DNA of 23,492 nt from CAYONM01 sp964405325 (GCA_964405325.1 CAYONM010000033.1:1-23492), one strand, 5' to 3'; numbered from the stretch's first letter, positions 6,251-14,803 are shown. Program-made: numbers and translations. The notes: generated from the sequence alone by a model not told the origin.

Positions 6251-8686
6251 ATGTCAGATCAGGACCATCAGGACGATGCCCCCACCGTGGAAGCCGAGCG
6301 GGTCGATCCGTCAACCACCGATGTCAGCAAACTGGATGACAGCCTGCCCAGCACGGTGATCGCCCTGCCGATGAATCAGCGCCCGGTCTTCCCAACCATG
6401 ATGCTGCCACTGATGGTCCCAGCCGGACGCCTGGCCGACACCGTGCAGCAGGCGATCAAGCATCACCATGGCCACGTCGCGTTCTTCCTCACTCGGCAGC
6501 AGCTGGACGACCACGATCACTATAAAACCGAGGATCTCTACGAAATCGGCGCCATTGCCCGCATCACCAAGCATCAGGTCAATGATGAAGGCGCGGTCCA
6601 GATCTTCGCCCAGGTCCAGGCCCGCTTCCGGCGGACGAATACCGTGGCCGATGGCCCGCTGGTGGTGGTGCAGGGCGACCTGATCAAGCCGGCGGTGGAT
6701 GCTGCCGATCCAGAGGTGCGGGCCCTGGCCATGGCCATTGTCACCGCACTGAAAGATCTGGTGCAGCACAACCCGGTGTTCGCCGACGAGATCAAGCTGG
6801 TGCTGGCCAACTACAACAACATCGACGGCCCCGGCCGCCTGAGCGACCTGGCCGCCAGCCTGACCACCGCCAAGCGCGAGGAGATCCAAGATATCCTGGA
6901 AACCTTCGATGTGCGCGAACGCATGGAAAAGGTGTTGTCCCTCCTGGCGCGCGAGTCGGAAATCACCCAACTGAAAAGCAAAATCACCAACCAGATCAAC
7001 GAGAAAGTCAGCGAGCATCAACGGCGCTTCTTTCTGAACGAACAGCTGAAAGCCATCAAGCAGGAACTCGGCCTGGAGACCGACGAAAAGAGTCTGGAGC
7101 TGGGCCGCCTGCGCGAACGTTTCGAAGCCAAACAGCAGCGCATGACCGACGAGATCCGCGAAGTGGTGGAAGAGGAGCTGCGCAAACTCAGCCTACTGGA
7201 GCCCAGCAGCTCGGAATATGGCGTATCTCGTAATCGCCTGGAGTGGCTGGTGGATATACCCTGGGGCGATTATTCCGACGACATGTTGGAACTGAACACC
7301 ATTCGCACAGGCCTGGACCAGGATCATTACGGCATGGACGATGTCAAAAAACGCATCGTCGAATTTTGCGCGGTTCGCAAGCTGAACAACGATCAGGGCG
7401 GCGGCATCATCGCTTTGGCCGGTCCACCGGGAACCGGCAAAACCTCCATCGGTGCCTCCATCGCCAAACAGATGGGCCGGAAATTCTTCCGTTTCTCCCT
7501 GGGTGGCATGCGTGATGAAGCAGAGATCAAGGGCCATCGCCGCACCTACGTGGGCGCCCTGCCCGGCAAGATCGCGCAGGCGATCCGTCGCTGCGGCACC
7601 ATGAACCCGGTGATCCTGCTGGATGAGATCGACAAACTGTCCCACGGCATCCAAGGCGACCCGGCCTCGGCACTGCTGGAGGTGTTGGACCCCGAGCAGA
7701 ACGGTACCTTCCTGGACCATTATCTGGATGTCCGTCTGGACCTGTCCAAGGTCCTGTTCGTCTGCACCGCCAACGATATTTCTGGCATCCCCGAACCACT
7801 CCATGACCGCATGGAGGTGATCCGGCTACCCGGCTACATCGATGCGGAAAAAGTACAGATCGCCACCAGCTACCTGGTCCCCAAACAGCGCAGCGTGCAC
7901 GGCCTGAGCACCCGCGACATCAGCTTTGCCAAAGGCGCCCTGCAGCAGCTGACCCGCAGCTATGCCCGTGAGGCCGGTGTCCGGCAACTGGAGCGCCTGA
8001 TCGGGAAGATCTGCCGCAAAGTGGCAACCCAGAAAGCCGAAGACGAACAGGCCTTCAGCAAGATCAGCATCAAAAAAGACAATCTGGTTTCCTATGTTGG
8101 CAAGCCTTTCATGAGCGACGACGAACTGATGGCGAATGCCACCCCGGGCGTGGTCACCGGCCTGGCCTGGACCGCCATGGGCGGCGCGACCCTCGAGATT
8201 GAAGCGGTCGCGGTACCGGCCGAGAAGGGCGGCTTCCAGCTGTCGGGACAATTGGGCGACGTGATGCAGGAAAGTGCGCGTTTGGCGCGCACCTATCTGC
8301 AATCCCGCGCCACGCACTTTGGCCTGGAGCCCAGCTGGTTCGATCAGCGCCTGATCCACGTTCACGTGCCGGCTGGCGCCACCCCCAAAGACGGCCCCTC
8401 TGCCGGTATCACCATGGCCACCGCCATGCTGTCGCTGGCCAAGGGCAAAGCGCCGAAGCGCAAACTCGGCATGACCGGCGAGCTGACCCTGACCGGCCGG
8501 GTCTACCCCATTGGCGGCGTCCGTGAAAAACTGGTCGCTGCTCGCCGCGCCGGACTGAAGACCCTCATCTTTCCGCAAGCCAACGAACGCGACATCGCGG
8601 AATTACCGGATTTCCTGAAACAGGGCTTAGCAATCCATTTTGTCAGCCATATTGACGACGTTCTGCAGTTGGCCGGATTGATCTGA
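6251..8686 (+). CDS. lon: ATP-dependent protease Lon
   Basis: Lon degrades misfolded and regulatory proteins in the cytoplasm. The protein has 811 residues (about 780-820 is usual). Order: a short acidic N-terminal tail, the LON substrate-binding domain (about 40-240), a coiled-coil linker with FFLNEQLKAIKQELG, the AAA+ module with Walker A GPPGTGKT at 391-398 and Walker B VILLDEID, then the protease domain. The catalytic dyad is intact: S717 in PKDGPSAG and K760 in VREKLVAA, 43 residues apart as in E. coli Lon. AGGAG lies 6 bases before the ATG. A MITE-bearing palindromic repeat occupies the promoter-proximal region. No clear heat-shock promoter was recognised. The gene converges on the dehydrogenase gene. 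Confidence 0.98.
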   Translation: MSDQDHQDDAPTVEAERVDPSTTDVSKLDDSLPSTVIALPMNQRPVFPTMMLPLMVPAGRLADTVQQAIKHHHGHVAFFLTRQQLDDHDHYKTEDLYEIGAIARITKHQVNDEGAVQIFAQVQARFRRTNTVADGPLVVVQGDLIKPAVDAADPEVRALAMAIVTALKDLVQHNPVFADEIKLVLANYNNIDGPGRLSDLAASLTTAKREEIQDILETFDVRERMEKVLSLLARESEITQLKSKITNQINEKVSEHQRRFFLNEQLKAIKQELGLETDEKSLELGRLRERFEAKQQRMTDEIREVVEEELRKLSLLEPSSSEYGVSRNRLEWLVDIPWGDYSDDMLELNTIRTGLDQDHYGMDDVKKRIVEFCAVRKLNNDQGGGIIALAGPPGTGKTSIGASIAKQMGRKFFRFSLGGMRDEAEIKGHRRTYVGALPGKIAQAIRRCGTMNPVILLDEIDKLSHGIQGDPASALLEVLDPEQNGTFLDHYLDVRLDLSKVLFVCTANDISGIPEPLHDRMEVIRLPGYIDAEKVQIATSYLVPKQRSVHGLSTRDISFAKGALQQLTRSYAREAGVRQLERLIGKICRKVATQKAEDEQAFSKISIKKDNLVSYVGKPFMSDDELMANATPGVVTGLAWTAMGGATLEIEAVAVPAEKGGFQLSGQLGDVMQESARLARTYLQSRATHFGLEPSWFDQRLIHVHVPAGATPKDGPSAGITMATAMLSLAKGKAPKRKLGMTGELTLTGRVYPIGGVREKLVAARRAGLKTLIFPQANERDIAELPDFLKQGLAIHFVSHIDDVLQLAGLI

Positions 8687-8802
8687 AACCACTGGCCGCC
8701 TTCGTCATGCCGTCGTCCACCCTAGCCATTACCCACAAGTCTTTCATCTCGCTTTCTTTTTCTCTCGCCAAGGCGCCAAGACCGCAAATTTCTGGTAACC
8801 AG

Positions 8803-8840
8803 AAAACCGGGCTTCCCACAGTAGGAAGCCCGGTTTTTTT
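8803..8840. terminator. Strong terminator shared by lon and the convergent dehydrogenase gene
   Basis: AAAACCGGGCTTCC pairs perfectly with GGAAGCCCGGTTTT around a CACAGTA loop, and the plus strand continues with a run of seven T. The minus strand reads into TTTTCTGG after the stem, so the hairpin can serve both directions. It lies 117 bases after the lon stop and 65 bases after the stop of the opposing gene. Confidence 0.92.
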
Positions 8841-8904
8841 GCCTGTCTATCGCCATGCCCATTCCCGCGCATTCCCGCGGGCACGCCGCCCCGTCCACAC
8901 CCGA

Positions 8905-9942
8905 TCACAAGGCCTGCGGAAAGACCAAGCCGTGTTCGCTCGCCACCTCTTGCAATTTGGCCACGCTCCCCTCGTCCAATTCCAAGCCTTTGTCACGGGC
9001 TTCGGCCAATTGCTGCCATTCCCAGGCGCCTGGCAGCCGGGGTGGGGCGTTGCCTGGTACCGGTTTGGCGCTGAGCACATGCGCCACCAAGCGCTTGGCC
9101 TCGGCCAGATAGGTAGCGCGGTCACCCAGCAGATCGCCGCGAATGGCAAACAGGTGGAGACTCTGTCTATTGCGCCGATCAGGATTGCAGCTGCGCCCGC
9201 CAGCCGCGGCGGTGAGCATTTCGTTCCACATGGCCATCGCCATACCGCGGAAACCATAGTTCAAGCCGCCCAAGGGCAGAATGGTGCCACCGTCAACAAA
9301 GGCCGCCGGATCGGTACTTGGCTCGCCATCCACCGTCCGACAGATCGGCTCCGGGGCGTGCTGGCCCTTGGTGTTCATGGCGAACACCTTGCCGCTGGCA
9401 ATGATCGAGGTGGAGAAATCAGCGACAATCGGATCGGGCTCGGCCGGCATGACGAAACAGAGCGGGTTGGTGCTGAAGCGTCGCTCCATGCCACCATGCG
9501 GACAGACCTTCGGGTCGTTGGACATCTGCGCCCAGCTCTGCACAAAACAGCCACGTCGGGCCAGAATGGCGGCATGGTAACCCAGCACCCCCACCCAACT
9601 GGTATCGATCAGGCTGACCCAGGCCATGCCGTGCTGATCCACCTTTTCACTCAGACATTCAACCGCATGAATCTGCGCCTCCACACCCGGAAGCGAACTG
9701 CCATCCAGCACGCAAACCGCACCGTGATCGCGCACGGTTTCAATGTGCCCAGCCACGGCCTTCCCACCCTTGTACGCAGCAATCGCCCCCAAAAGCGGCC
9801 ACAGGCCATGGGTGGTCACGCCAAAGGCATGGATCTCCACCTGCCTGGTGGCAATCAACCTGGCACGATCCTCGGCCAAACCGAGCCCAGTCAGAATGCC
9901 GCTGAAAAAAGTGATGACCTGCTGCAGATCGAAATGTGCCAT
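8905..9942 (-). CDS. Malate/L-lactate dehydrogenase family oxidoreductase (Ldh_2)
   Basis: This family uses NAD(P)H to reduce 2-oxo acids or imines; members include malate, ureidoglycolate, sulfolactate and piperideine-carboxylate enzymes, so the substrate cannot be named. The protein has 345 residues, the normal size. Family marks include H45 in VTTHGLWPL, TNPLCFVMPAEPDPIVADFSTS, and GGTILPLGGLNYGFRGMAMA. The usual DLRGxxSHG motif is altered to EIHAFGVTTHG. The start at 9942 is chosen because GGAGG lies 7 bases upstream; an open frame continues to 10017 without support. A perfect palindrome of GntR/FadR operator type lies 32 bases upstream (9975-9987). The gene stands alone, sharing a terminator with lon. 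Confidence 0.9.
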   Translation of the reverse strand: MAHFDLQQVITFFSGILTGLGLAEDRARLIATRQVEIHAFGVTTHGLWPLLGAIAAYKGGKAVAGHIETVRDHGAVCVLDGSSLPGVEAQIHAVECLSEKVDQHGMAWVSLIDTSWVGVLGYHAAILARRGCFVQSWAQMSNDPKVCPHGGMERRFSTNPLCFVMPAEPDPIVADFSTSIIASGKVFAMNTKGQHAPEPICRTVDGEPSTDPAAFVDGGTILPLGGLNYGFRGMAMAMWNEMLTAAAGGRSCNPDRRNRQSLHLFAIRGDLLGDRATYLAEAKRLVAHVLSAKPVPGNAPPRLPGAWEWQQLAEARDKGLELDEGSVAKLQEVASEHGLVFPQAL

Positions 9943-9974
9943 GATGAATCCTCCAGATGGAAAGTTGCTCCAGC

Positions 9975-9987
9975 CTGGTATTACCAG
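9975..9987. promoter_or_regulatory. GntR/FadR-type operator candidate upstream of the dehydrogenase
   Basis: CTGGTATTACCAG is a perfect 13-base palindrome with the TGGTnnnACCA core recognised by FadR-subfamily GntR regulators (FadR, LldR, PdhR and relatives). It lies in the 5' region of the dehydrogenase gene, 33 bases upstream of its start, where a repressor would block transcription. Such regulators often control lactate or sugar-acid dehydrogenases. No GntR gene is in the window, so the cognate protein would act from elsewhere. Confidence 0.5.
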
Positions 9988-10117
9988 ATGGGATTTCAAG
10001 AGACACCGGACATGCAAGCGGTCGTGATTGGGCCAAGCGGCTGCACAGCACGACTTGCACAGCAGGCTACGACGATAGTTTTCGTTTCATCTGCTTGTCC
10101 CCCCGAACGACCGCTCA

Positions 10118-10437
10118 GAGGTTGAGGCTGCGAGAACTTCGTAAAGGGCACCTCTAAAAACTCAGGCACTTCGCCAGACTTGCACTTTCCGGCCCTGCCT
10201 GCGTTGCTGGAACCTCGAAATAGCCCAGCTATTCCTTCGGCCCCAGCGCCTTGGCAGGACCAAAAAACGTCTGCGCTTGGCTCGACCTGAGTTTATAGAG
10301 GTGCCCTAAAGAAAAAGTTGTTCTCGCAGCCTCAGCTTCGGGGTCCGAGGGGCTTGCCCCTCGATGTAAGAGTCAAAACCAGGCGTAGCCCGATACGATC
10401 GAGCCCTTGCTTGGGCTCCGGACGGCGCCCGGTTTGT
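10118..10437. repeat. Compound palindromic repeat, copy 2 (inverted, interrupted by a different MITE)
   Basis: This is the inverse of copy 1 at 5821-6200. The arm at 10320-10339 is the exact inverse of GAAGCTGAGGCTGCGAGAAC; the other arm at 10118-10137 matches at 18 of 20. The hairpin CGAGGGGC-TT-GCCCCTCG recurs at 10346-10363, and 10380-10437 matches the long hairpin region of copy 1. T-rich or A-rich pieces next to the arms (GAACTTCGTAAA on one side, AACAACTTTTTC on the other strand) are shared by both copies, so the two once had the same loop before different elements landed in it. Confidence 0.8.
10146..10306. mobile_element. 161-bp MITE with TAAA target duplication
   Basis: The ends are inverted repeats that start GGGCACCTCTA and run through AAACTCAGG, matching at 20 of 21 positions. 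The element is bounded by TAAA at 10142-10145 and TAAA at 10307-10310, a clean 4-bp target duplication. Inside, GAAATAGC-CCA-GCTATTCC forms an internal dyad. No transposase is present. The 4-bp duplication is compatible with an IS5-like family, but the ends were not recognised for certain. Confidence 0.72.
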
Positions 10438-10768
10438 TCACTTCACCGGGAGCTGGATGTCTATTCATCTGGCGAGCTGGTTGATGGCCACGTGAAGGTG
10501 GTTGGCAAGGTGCCCGATGCGACGGCGTTGGATGGGATGCTGGCCTGAGGGAACAAGCCGGGCGGCGCCCGGTTCGGATTCTCGTTTGGCGGCTTGTGTG
10601 TTGCTGGGTGTGACCGTGACATGAGATAAGGAAACGCACTTTTCCGGGTCCATCAGAGCGACCGTTCAAGCCGCGCAGCGGCGCGGGCAATCCGGAAGCG
10701 GCTTGCATCAGCCGTTCACAGCAACCTGGTCAGCGTGACTTGTCCATTGCCAAGCTCAGGTCTTTTTT
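10438..10768. other. Gene-free stretch with repeat remnants
   Basis: No supported gene is present. A perfect dyad CCGGGCG-G-CGCCCGG lies at 10558-10572 and resembles part of the long hairpin of the compound repeat, perhaps a fragment of a third copy. Bases about 10643-10683 are an inverted match, at roughly 36 of 41 positions, to 16760-16800 (shared core CCGTTCAAGCCGCGCA). The remaining sequence showed nothing recognisable. Confidence 0.5.
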
Positions 10769-11638
10769 TTACCGACGAAATTGCGAAGGTGGAATGCCGA
10801 TGTGGCGGCGGAATTGCGCCGAAAATTCAAACGGCGTGCTATAGCCCAGCTCGTCGGCGATGGCGCTGATACTCAGATTTGAGGCGGTCAATAGTTCGCA
10901 GGCGCGGTCCAGACGGCGGCGGATGCGGTATTGGTGTGGGCTCAAGCCCATGCGGCGGCGGAAGCGCTTACGCAGCGCTTCATACCCCCAGTGTTGTTGG
11001 TGGCAGAAGCCTTGCAGGTCGCGCTGACTGGCGAAGTCCTCGCCCAGGTAGCGACAGGCCGCTTCAATGGCCGGGTCCACCGCTTCGTCCGAGCCGGGGC
11101 GAGGCCAGCACTCGGTGAGCAGGTGTAAAATGGTGGCCAGCAGACGCGGTAGCTCCGCCTCGCCAGCGGCATGCATGTGTTGCATCAGGCTGGCGAATCG
11201 TTCTGGCAAGGTGGGATCGATGCCGTGTTCCCACACCGGGCATTCATGCCGGATCACCTGCATGGCGCGCAGCGCGTGGTACAGAGTGGGGCCGATATCG
11301 AGGAAGCACTCCTGCCAACCGCTGTCCGGATCGAGGATGGTGCTCTGAGGGGCGTCGGGTTGTCGCTGGAAACAACTGCCCGCCTGCAGTGGATAACGAC
11401 GGCCCTGGGCGTCGAGGTAATTGCCGCGACCGGTGATCACGTAGATCACCGAGTAGGTGTCGGGAATCACCTGGACCTGGTCCTCGCGCACCGCGCTTTT
11501 GTCCATGAAGCCGCAGCCGAAGCGCTCGACCGCGGCCGCAGTGCCCAGGGTGCGATAGGCGGAACGGGCCTCGCCGGGTGGCAGTTGTGGGACGGTGGAT
11601 GTACCAGAATGCATATGCTGATGATCCATGGTGCGCAT
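10769..11638 (-). CDS. AraC-family transcriptional regulator, likely controlling lacZ
   Basis: The protein has up to 289 residues. Residues 45-125 look like a cupin-type sensor domain (SVIYVITGRGNYLDAQGR, then FQRQPDAPQ). The C-terminal 100 residues are the double helix-turn-helix AraC/XylS domain, with the second motif LSISAIADELGYSTPFEFSAQFRRHIGIPPSQFRR. The starts at 11638, 11629 and 11614 are all possible; none has a clear ribosome binding site. The gene diverges from the beta-galactosidase gene with only 33 bases between the starts, so the two promoters must overlap. The natural inference is a sugar-responsive activator of lacZ. The inducer is not known. Confidence 0.9.
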   Translation of the reverse strand: MRTMDHQHMHSGTSTVPQLPPGEARSAYRTLGTAAAVERFGCGFMDKSAVREDQVQVIPDTYSVIYVITGRGNYLDAQGRRYPLQAGSCFQRQPDAPQSTILDPDSGWQECFLDIGPTLYHALRAMQVIRHECPVWEHGIDPTLPERFASLMQHMHAAGEAELPRLLATILHLLTECWPRPGSDEAVDPAIEAACRYLGEDFASQRDLQGFCHQQHWGYEALRKRFRRRMGLSPHQYRIRRRLDRACELLTASNLSISAIADELGYSTPFEFSAQFRRHIGIPPSQFRR

Positions 11639-11671
11639 GGTAACGCAACTCGTGGCAATTATTATGCTCGC
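11639..11671. promoter_or_regulatory. 33-bp divergent intergenic region, araC-type regulator and lacZ
   Basis: This very short gap must hold, or overlap, the start signals for both genes. TATTAT at 11660-11665 is a fair -10 hexamer for lacZ, but no good -35 lies 17 bases upstream, which would suit an activator-dependent promoter. That -10 would place the transcription start at or next to the lacZ ATG, and no Shine-Dalgarno sequence precedes the ATG, so a leaderless message is possible. The regulator binding sites would then lie inside the start of the regulator gene. Confidence 0.35.
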
Positions 11672-14600
11672 ATGCTACCAGAAAACAAACGTCCCCATTT
11701 GCATCCGGTTCTGCAGACGATCTGTCGCTTGTGGGCCGATCCCGGCTGTACGGGGCTGAATCGGCTGCCCATCAGCGCTGCCGGTGCGGCCTGGGATTCG
11801 CTCGAGGCGGCCCAGCAGCAGCCCAGTCCCTGGCAGGCCAGTCTGAATGGCGACTGGGATTTCCGTTTGTTTTCAGCGCCAGAACAAGTGCCGGCTTCGG
11901 CTACCGGTGACGTGGCCGAAACCTGGGAGCAGATCCGGGTACCCGGTTGCTGGCCGCTGCAGGGCCATGGGCGTCCCATTTACACCAATATCACCATGCC
12001 GTTTCAGGCGGTGCCGCCACAGCCGCCAGCGAAGAATCCGACCGGGGTTTATCGGCGGAATTTTTCGTTGTCATCCGAGTGGGCGGCGCGTCGGACCCGT
12101 TTGCGCCTGGACGGCGCCGAGAGCTGTGCCCTGGTGTTCTGCAACGACCAGTTTGTGGGGCTCAGCAAGGGCTCACGCTGCGTGGTGGATTTCGACCTGA
12201 CCCCGTTCGTATCGGAAGGCGACAATCTGATTGTCGTCATCGTGTTGCGTTGGTGCGATCATTCATACATCGAGGACCAGGATCATTGGCATTTTGGTGG
12301 TTTGTTCCGCGATGTGACCTTGTTCAGCGAGCCGAGTTGTGCTGTGGCCGACCTGTTCATCCAGGCTGACTACGACCATGCAGATGGTCGCGGTGTCCTG
12401 CACGTAGGTGGTCGTCTTGGCGGTGTGGTGACTGTTGGTCATCAGTTACGCTTGCACCTGTTGGATCCCGATGACCAGGCCGTGTTGTCGGAACCAGGCC
12501 TGGCGGCGCCGGGGTCGGCGGCGGCCATTCCAGGGGCGCCGACCGCTGGTGTTGCCGATCCGGTGTGGGGCTGGGAAACCACGGTCGCTTCGGTGCGGCC
12601 CTGGTCGGCGGAGGATCCGCAGCGCTATCGGATACTGGTGGAAGTGCTGGATGGCGATGGCGTGGTATCGGCTTGTTATCAGCAGTGGATCGGTTTTCGG
12701 CGGGTGGAGATCCGCGATGGCGAATTGCGACTCAATGGTCAGGCGATTCTGCTGCGGGGGGTGAACCGGCACGATCATCACCCGGATTTCGGCAAGGCGA
12801 TCGATGTCCAGACCCTGCGACGCGACGCGGTGTTGATGAAACAGCATCACATCAACGCGGTGCGTTGTAGTCATTATCCGCCGCATCCAGCCTGGTTGGA
12901 CATCTGCGATGAGCTCGGTCTGTACGTGATCGACGAAGCCGATTTGGAGCATCACGCCTATTATCATCGCTTCTGTCGCGAGCCGGTCTGGACCCAGGCT
13001 TTTGTCGATCGGGCGGTGCGACTGGTGGAGCGGGATAAAAATCATCCCAGCATTGTGTTCTGGTCCCTGGGCAACGAGTCCGGCTTTGGTCCGGGACACG
13101 ATGCCATGGCGGCGTGGATTAGGCAGCGCGATCCCAGTCGGCTGCTGCACTACGAGGGCGCTTGTCATGGCAACTGGACGGATCCGGAAACCCGCTTGGC
13201 CACCGACGTGATCTGTCCCATGTATGCCGAGGTGTATCAGATGCGGCAGTTTGCCGCCGAAGGCGGCGACGGCCGGCCCTTTATTTTGTGTGAATTTGGC
13301 AGTCCCATGGGTAACGGCTTGGGCAATCTGGGCGAATACTGGGATGCCATCGAAGAATTGCGCGGCTTTCAGGGTGGTTTCATCTGGCAGTGGGTGGAGC
13401 ACGGCCTGCGCGCGGTGGACGATGCCGGGCGGGAATTCTGGCGTTATGGCGGGGATTTCGACCGGGTCGATTCGACGGCCGGTTTTTCGGCGAAAAGAGC
13501 GCCGGGCGCCACCTCTCAGGGCGCCGATCCGAATGACGGTAATTTTTGCATCATTGGTCTGGTGGATGCCGATCGTCAGCCGCGGCCGACCCTGGCCGAG
13601 GTGGCGCACGTCTTTCGGGATGTGGATGCGATGTGGTGTGATGGCGGCATCCAGGTGATCAATAAGCGCTGGTTCACCGATTTGAGCGATCTGCAGCTGG
13701 AATGGGAGTTGTGCCATGACGGGCAGGTGCGGCAGTCTGGTGTGATTGCCGATTTGCTGGTGCCGCCGCAGCAGCGCAGTGTGGTCTTCTTGCCAGAGCT
13801 GGTCCGCGATGCGCCGGGCGAATGGCAGCTAAATTGTCATTTTAGCAAAAGGGCCGATGCTGCCTGGGTTGTGGCGGGGCAGCGAATGGTCAGTGTGCAA
13901 TTGTTGCTGCCACGAGTGCCGGTGCCGGTGCCTGCTGCCCCCCGTTTATTGCCGGCTGCGGTTGGTCCGTTGTCGGACCTGTTGCTGACGGAGTCGTCGC
14001 TGTGTCTGTATCGGGCGCCGGTGGACAATGACGGGATCAAGCTGTGGACTGGGCAGGAGCGCAAGCCCATGGGCCGTTGGCGCGCTGCTGGGCTGGATCG
14101 ATTCCGCTGCGAGTTGACGGACCAGGGCGCGGTGCATGGCGAGTGCTGGCGGGAGTGGCAGGCGGCTACGGATCAGCACCCCATCGCCCGACATCGGCAG
14201 CTGGTCCGACGTGCTGATGATGGCTCCTGCTTGATCTGCGAGCAGATCGACTGCGAACCGGGTCTGCCGGATCTGCCGCGAGTGGGCGTAATGATGCGCT
14301 TGCCGGGCCGTTTTCAGCGCCTGCGTTGGTATGGTCGTGGGCCACACGAGAATTATCCGGATCGGAAACGCAGTGCGGCCCTGGGCGTGTGGCAGTCGCG
14401 TGTGGACGATCAGCTGCATCCCTATGCCATGCCGCAAGAGACCGGGCATCACGAGGACACCCGCTGGCTCTGCTTGGATGATGGTCAGCAGGCGCTGCTG
14501 GTGGTGGCCCTGCAGCCGCTCGGTTTCAACGCCCTGCCGTGCAGCACCGTGGCCTTGGAACAGGCCTTTCATAGCAATGAAGTTGTCAGAGACGGCCAAG

Positions 14601-14788
14601 TGCATCTGCATCTGGATGCTCGACATCGCGGCTTGGGCAATGGCAGTATTTACCCCGACACCCTGCCGGTGTACCGGATCCAGCCGGGGCAGGTTCGTTT
14701 CGCCTATGTCCTGCAGGTCATCGATGTCGACCAGGATCCCGGTGCGGTGGCGCGAAGCTTGCAGGCGGCGTGGTCGGCCTGGGGGTGA
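11672..14788 (+). CDS. lacZ: Beta-galactosidase, glycoside hydrolase family 2 (LacZ type)
   Basis: The enzyme hydrolyses terminal beta-galactosides. The protein has 1038 residues (1023 in E. coli). Order: sugar-binding jelly roll, Ig-like domain, TIM barrel, second Ig-like domain, C-terminal small-chain domain (WYGRGPHENYPDRKRS). The acid/base is E469 in SLGNESG and the nucleophile is E541 in ILCEFGSPMGNG, close to E461 and E537 in E. coli. The usual YGGDFGDxPNDxQFC stretch carries an extra insert of about 20 residues between GDFD and DPNDGNFC. The frame is open upstream to 11171 only because it is antisense to the regulator; MLPENKRPHL at 11672 fits the family start. No signal peptide is seen, so it is cytoplasmic. 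No permease gene is adjacent. Confidence 0.95.
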   Translation: MLPENKRPHLHPVLQTICRLWADPGCTGLNRLPISAAGAAWDSLEAAQQQPSPWQASLNGDWDFRLFSAPEQVPASATGDVAETWEQIRVPGCWPLQGHGRPIYTNITMPFQAVPPQPPAKNPTGVYRRNFSLSSEWAARRTRLRLDGAESCALVFCNDQFVGLSKGSRCVVDFDLTPFVSEGDNLIVVIVLRWCDHSYIEDQDHWHFGGLFRDVTLFSEPSCAVADLFIQADYDHADGRGVLHVGGRLGGVVTVGHQLRLHLLDPDDQAVLSEPGLAAPGSAAAIPGAPTAGVADPVWGWETTVASVRPWSAEDPQRYRILVEVLDGDGVVSACYQQWIGFRRVEIRDGELRLNGQAILLRGVNRHDHHPDFGKAIDVQTLRRDAVLMKQHHINAVRCSHYPPHPAWLDICDELGLYVIDEADLEHHAYYHRFCREPVWTQAFVDRAVRLVERDKNHPSIVFWSLGNESGFGPGHDAMAAWIRQRDPSRLLHYEGACHGNWTDPETRLATDVICPMYAEVYQMRQFAAEGGDGRPFILCEFGSPMGNGLGNLGEYWDAIEELRGFQGGFIWQWVEHGLRAVDDAGREFWRYGGDFDRVDSTAGFSAKRAPGATSQGADPNDGNFCIIGLVDADRQPRPTLAEVAHVFRDVDAMWCDGGIQVINKRWFTDLSDLQLEWELCHDGQVRQSGVIADLLVPPQQRSVVFLPELVRDAPGEWQLNCHFSKRADAAWVVAGQRMVSVQLLLPRVPVPVPAAPRLLPAAVGPLSDLLLTESSLCLYRAPVDNDGIKLWTGQERKPMGRWRAAGLDRFRCELTDQGAVHGECWREWQAATDQHPIARHRQLVRRADDGSCLICEQIDCEPGLPDLPRVGVMMRLPGRFQRLRWYGRGPHENYPDRKRSAALGVWQSRVDDQLHPYAMPQETGHHEDTRWLCLDDGQQALLVVALQPLGFNALPCSTVALEQAFHSNEVVRDGQVHLHLDARHRGLGNGSIYPDTLPVYRIQPGQVRFAYVLQVIDVDQDPGAVARSLQAAWSAWG

Positions 14789-14803
14789 ACCGCTCGGCGG
14801 CAA

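Noticed and set aside
8707..10125. 472-codon plus-strand open frame opposite the dehydrogenase
   Set aside because: It runs through the terminator and into the gap, has no recognisable protein features, and is antisense to a clear Ldh_2 gene.
10373..10708. Minus-strand open frame in the gap after the second compound repeat
   Set aside because: The sequence is made of repeat-derived pieces, has no ribosome binding site and no domain. The similar frame at 5724-5936 confirms that it follows the repeat.
11171..11671. N-terminal extension of lacZ by 167 residues
   Set aside because: The extension is antisense to the AraC gene and does not resemble any GH2 domain. The family start fits the ATG at 11672.
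12446..13717. 423-codon minus-strand open frame inside lacZ
   Set aside because: It is a shadow of a protein with conserved catalytic motifs; composition is low-complexity and no ribosome binding site is seen.
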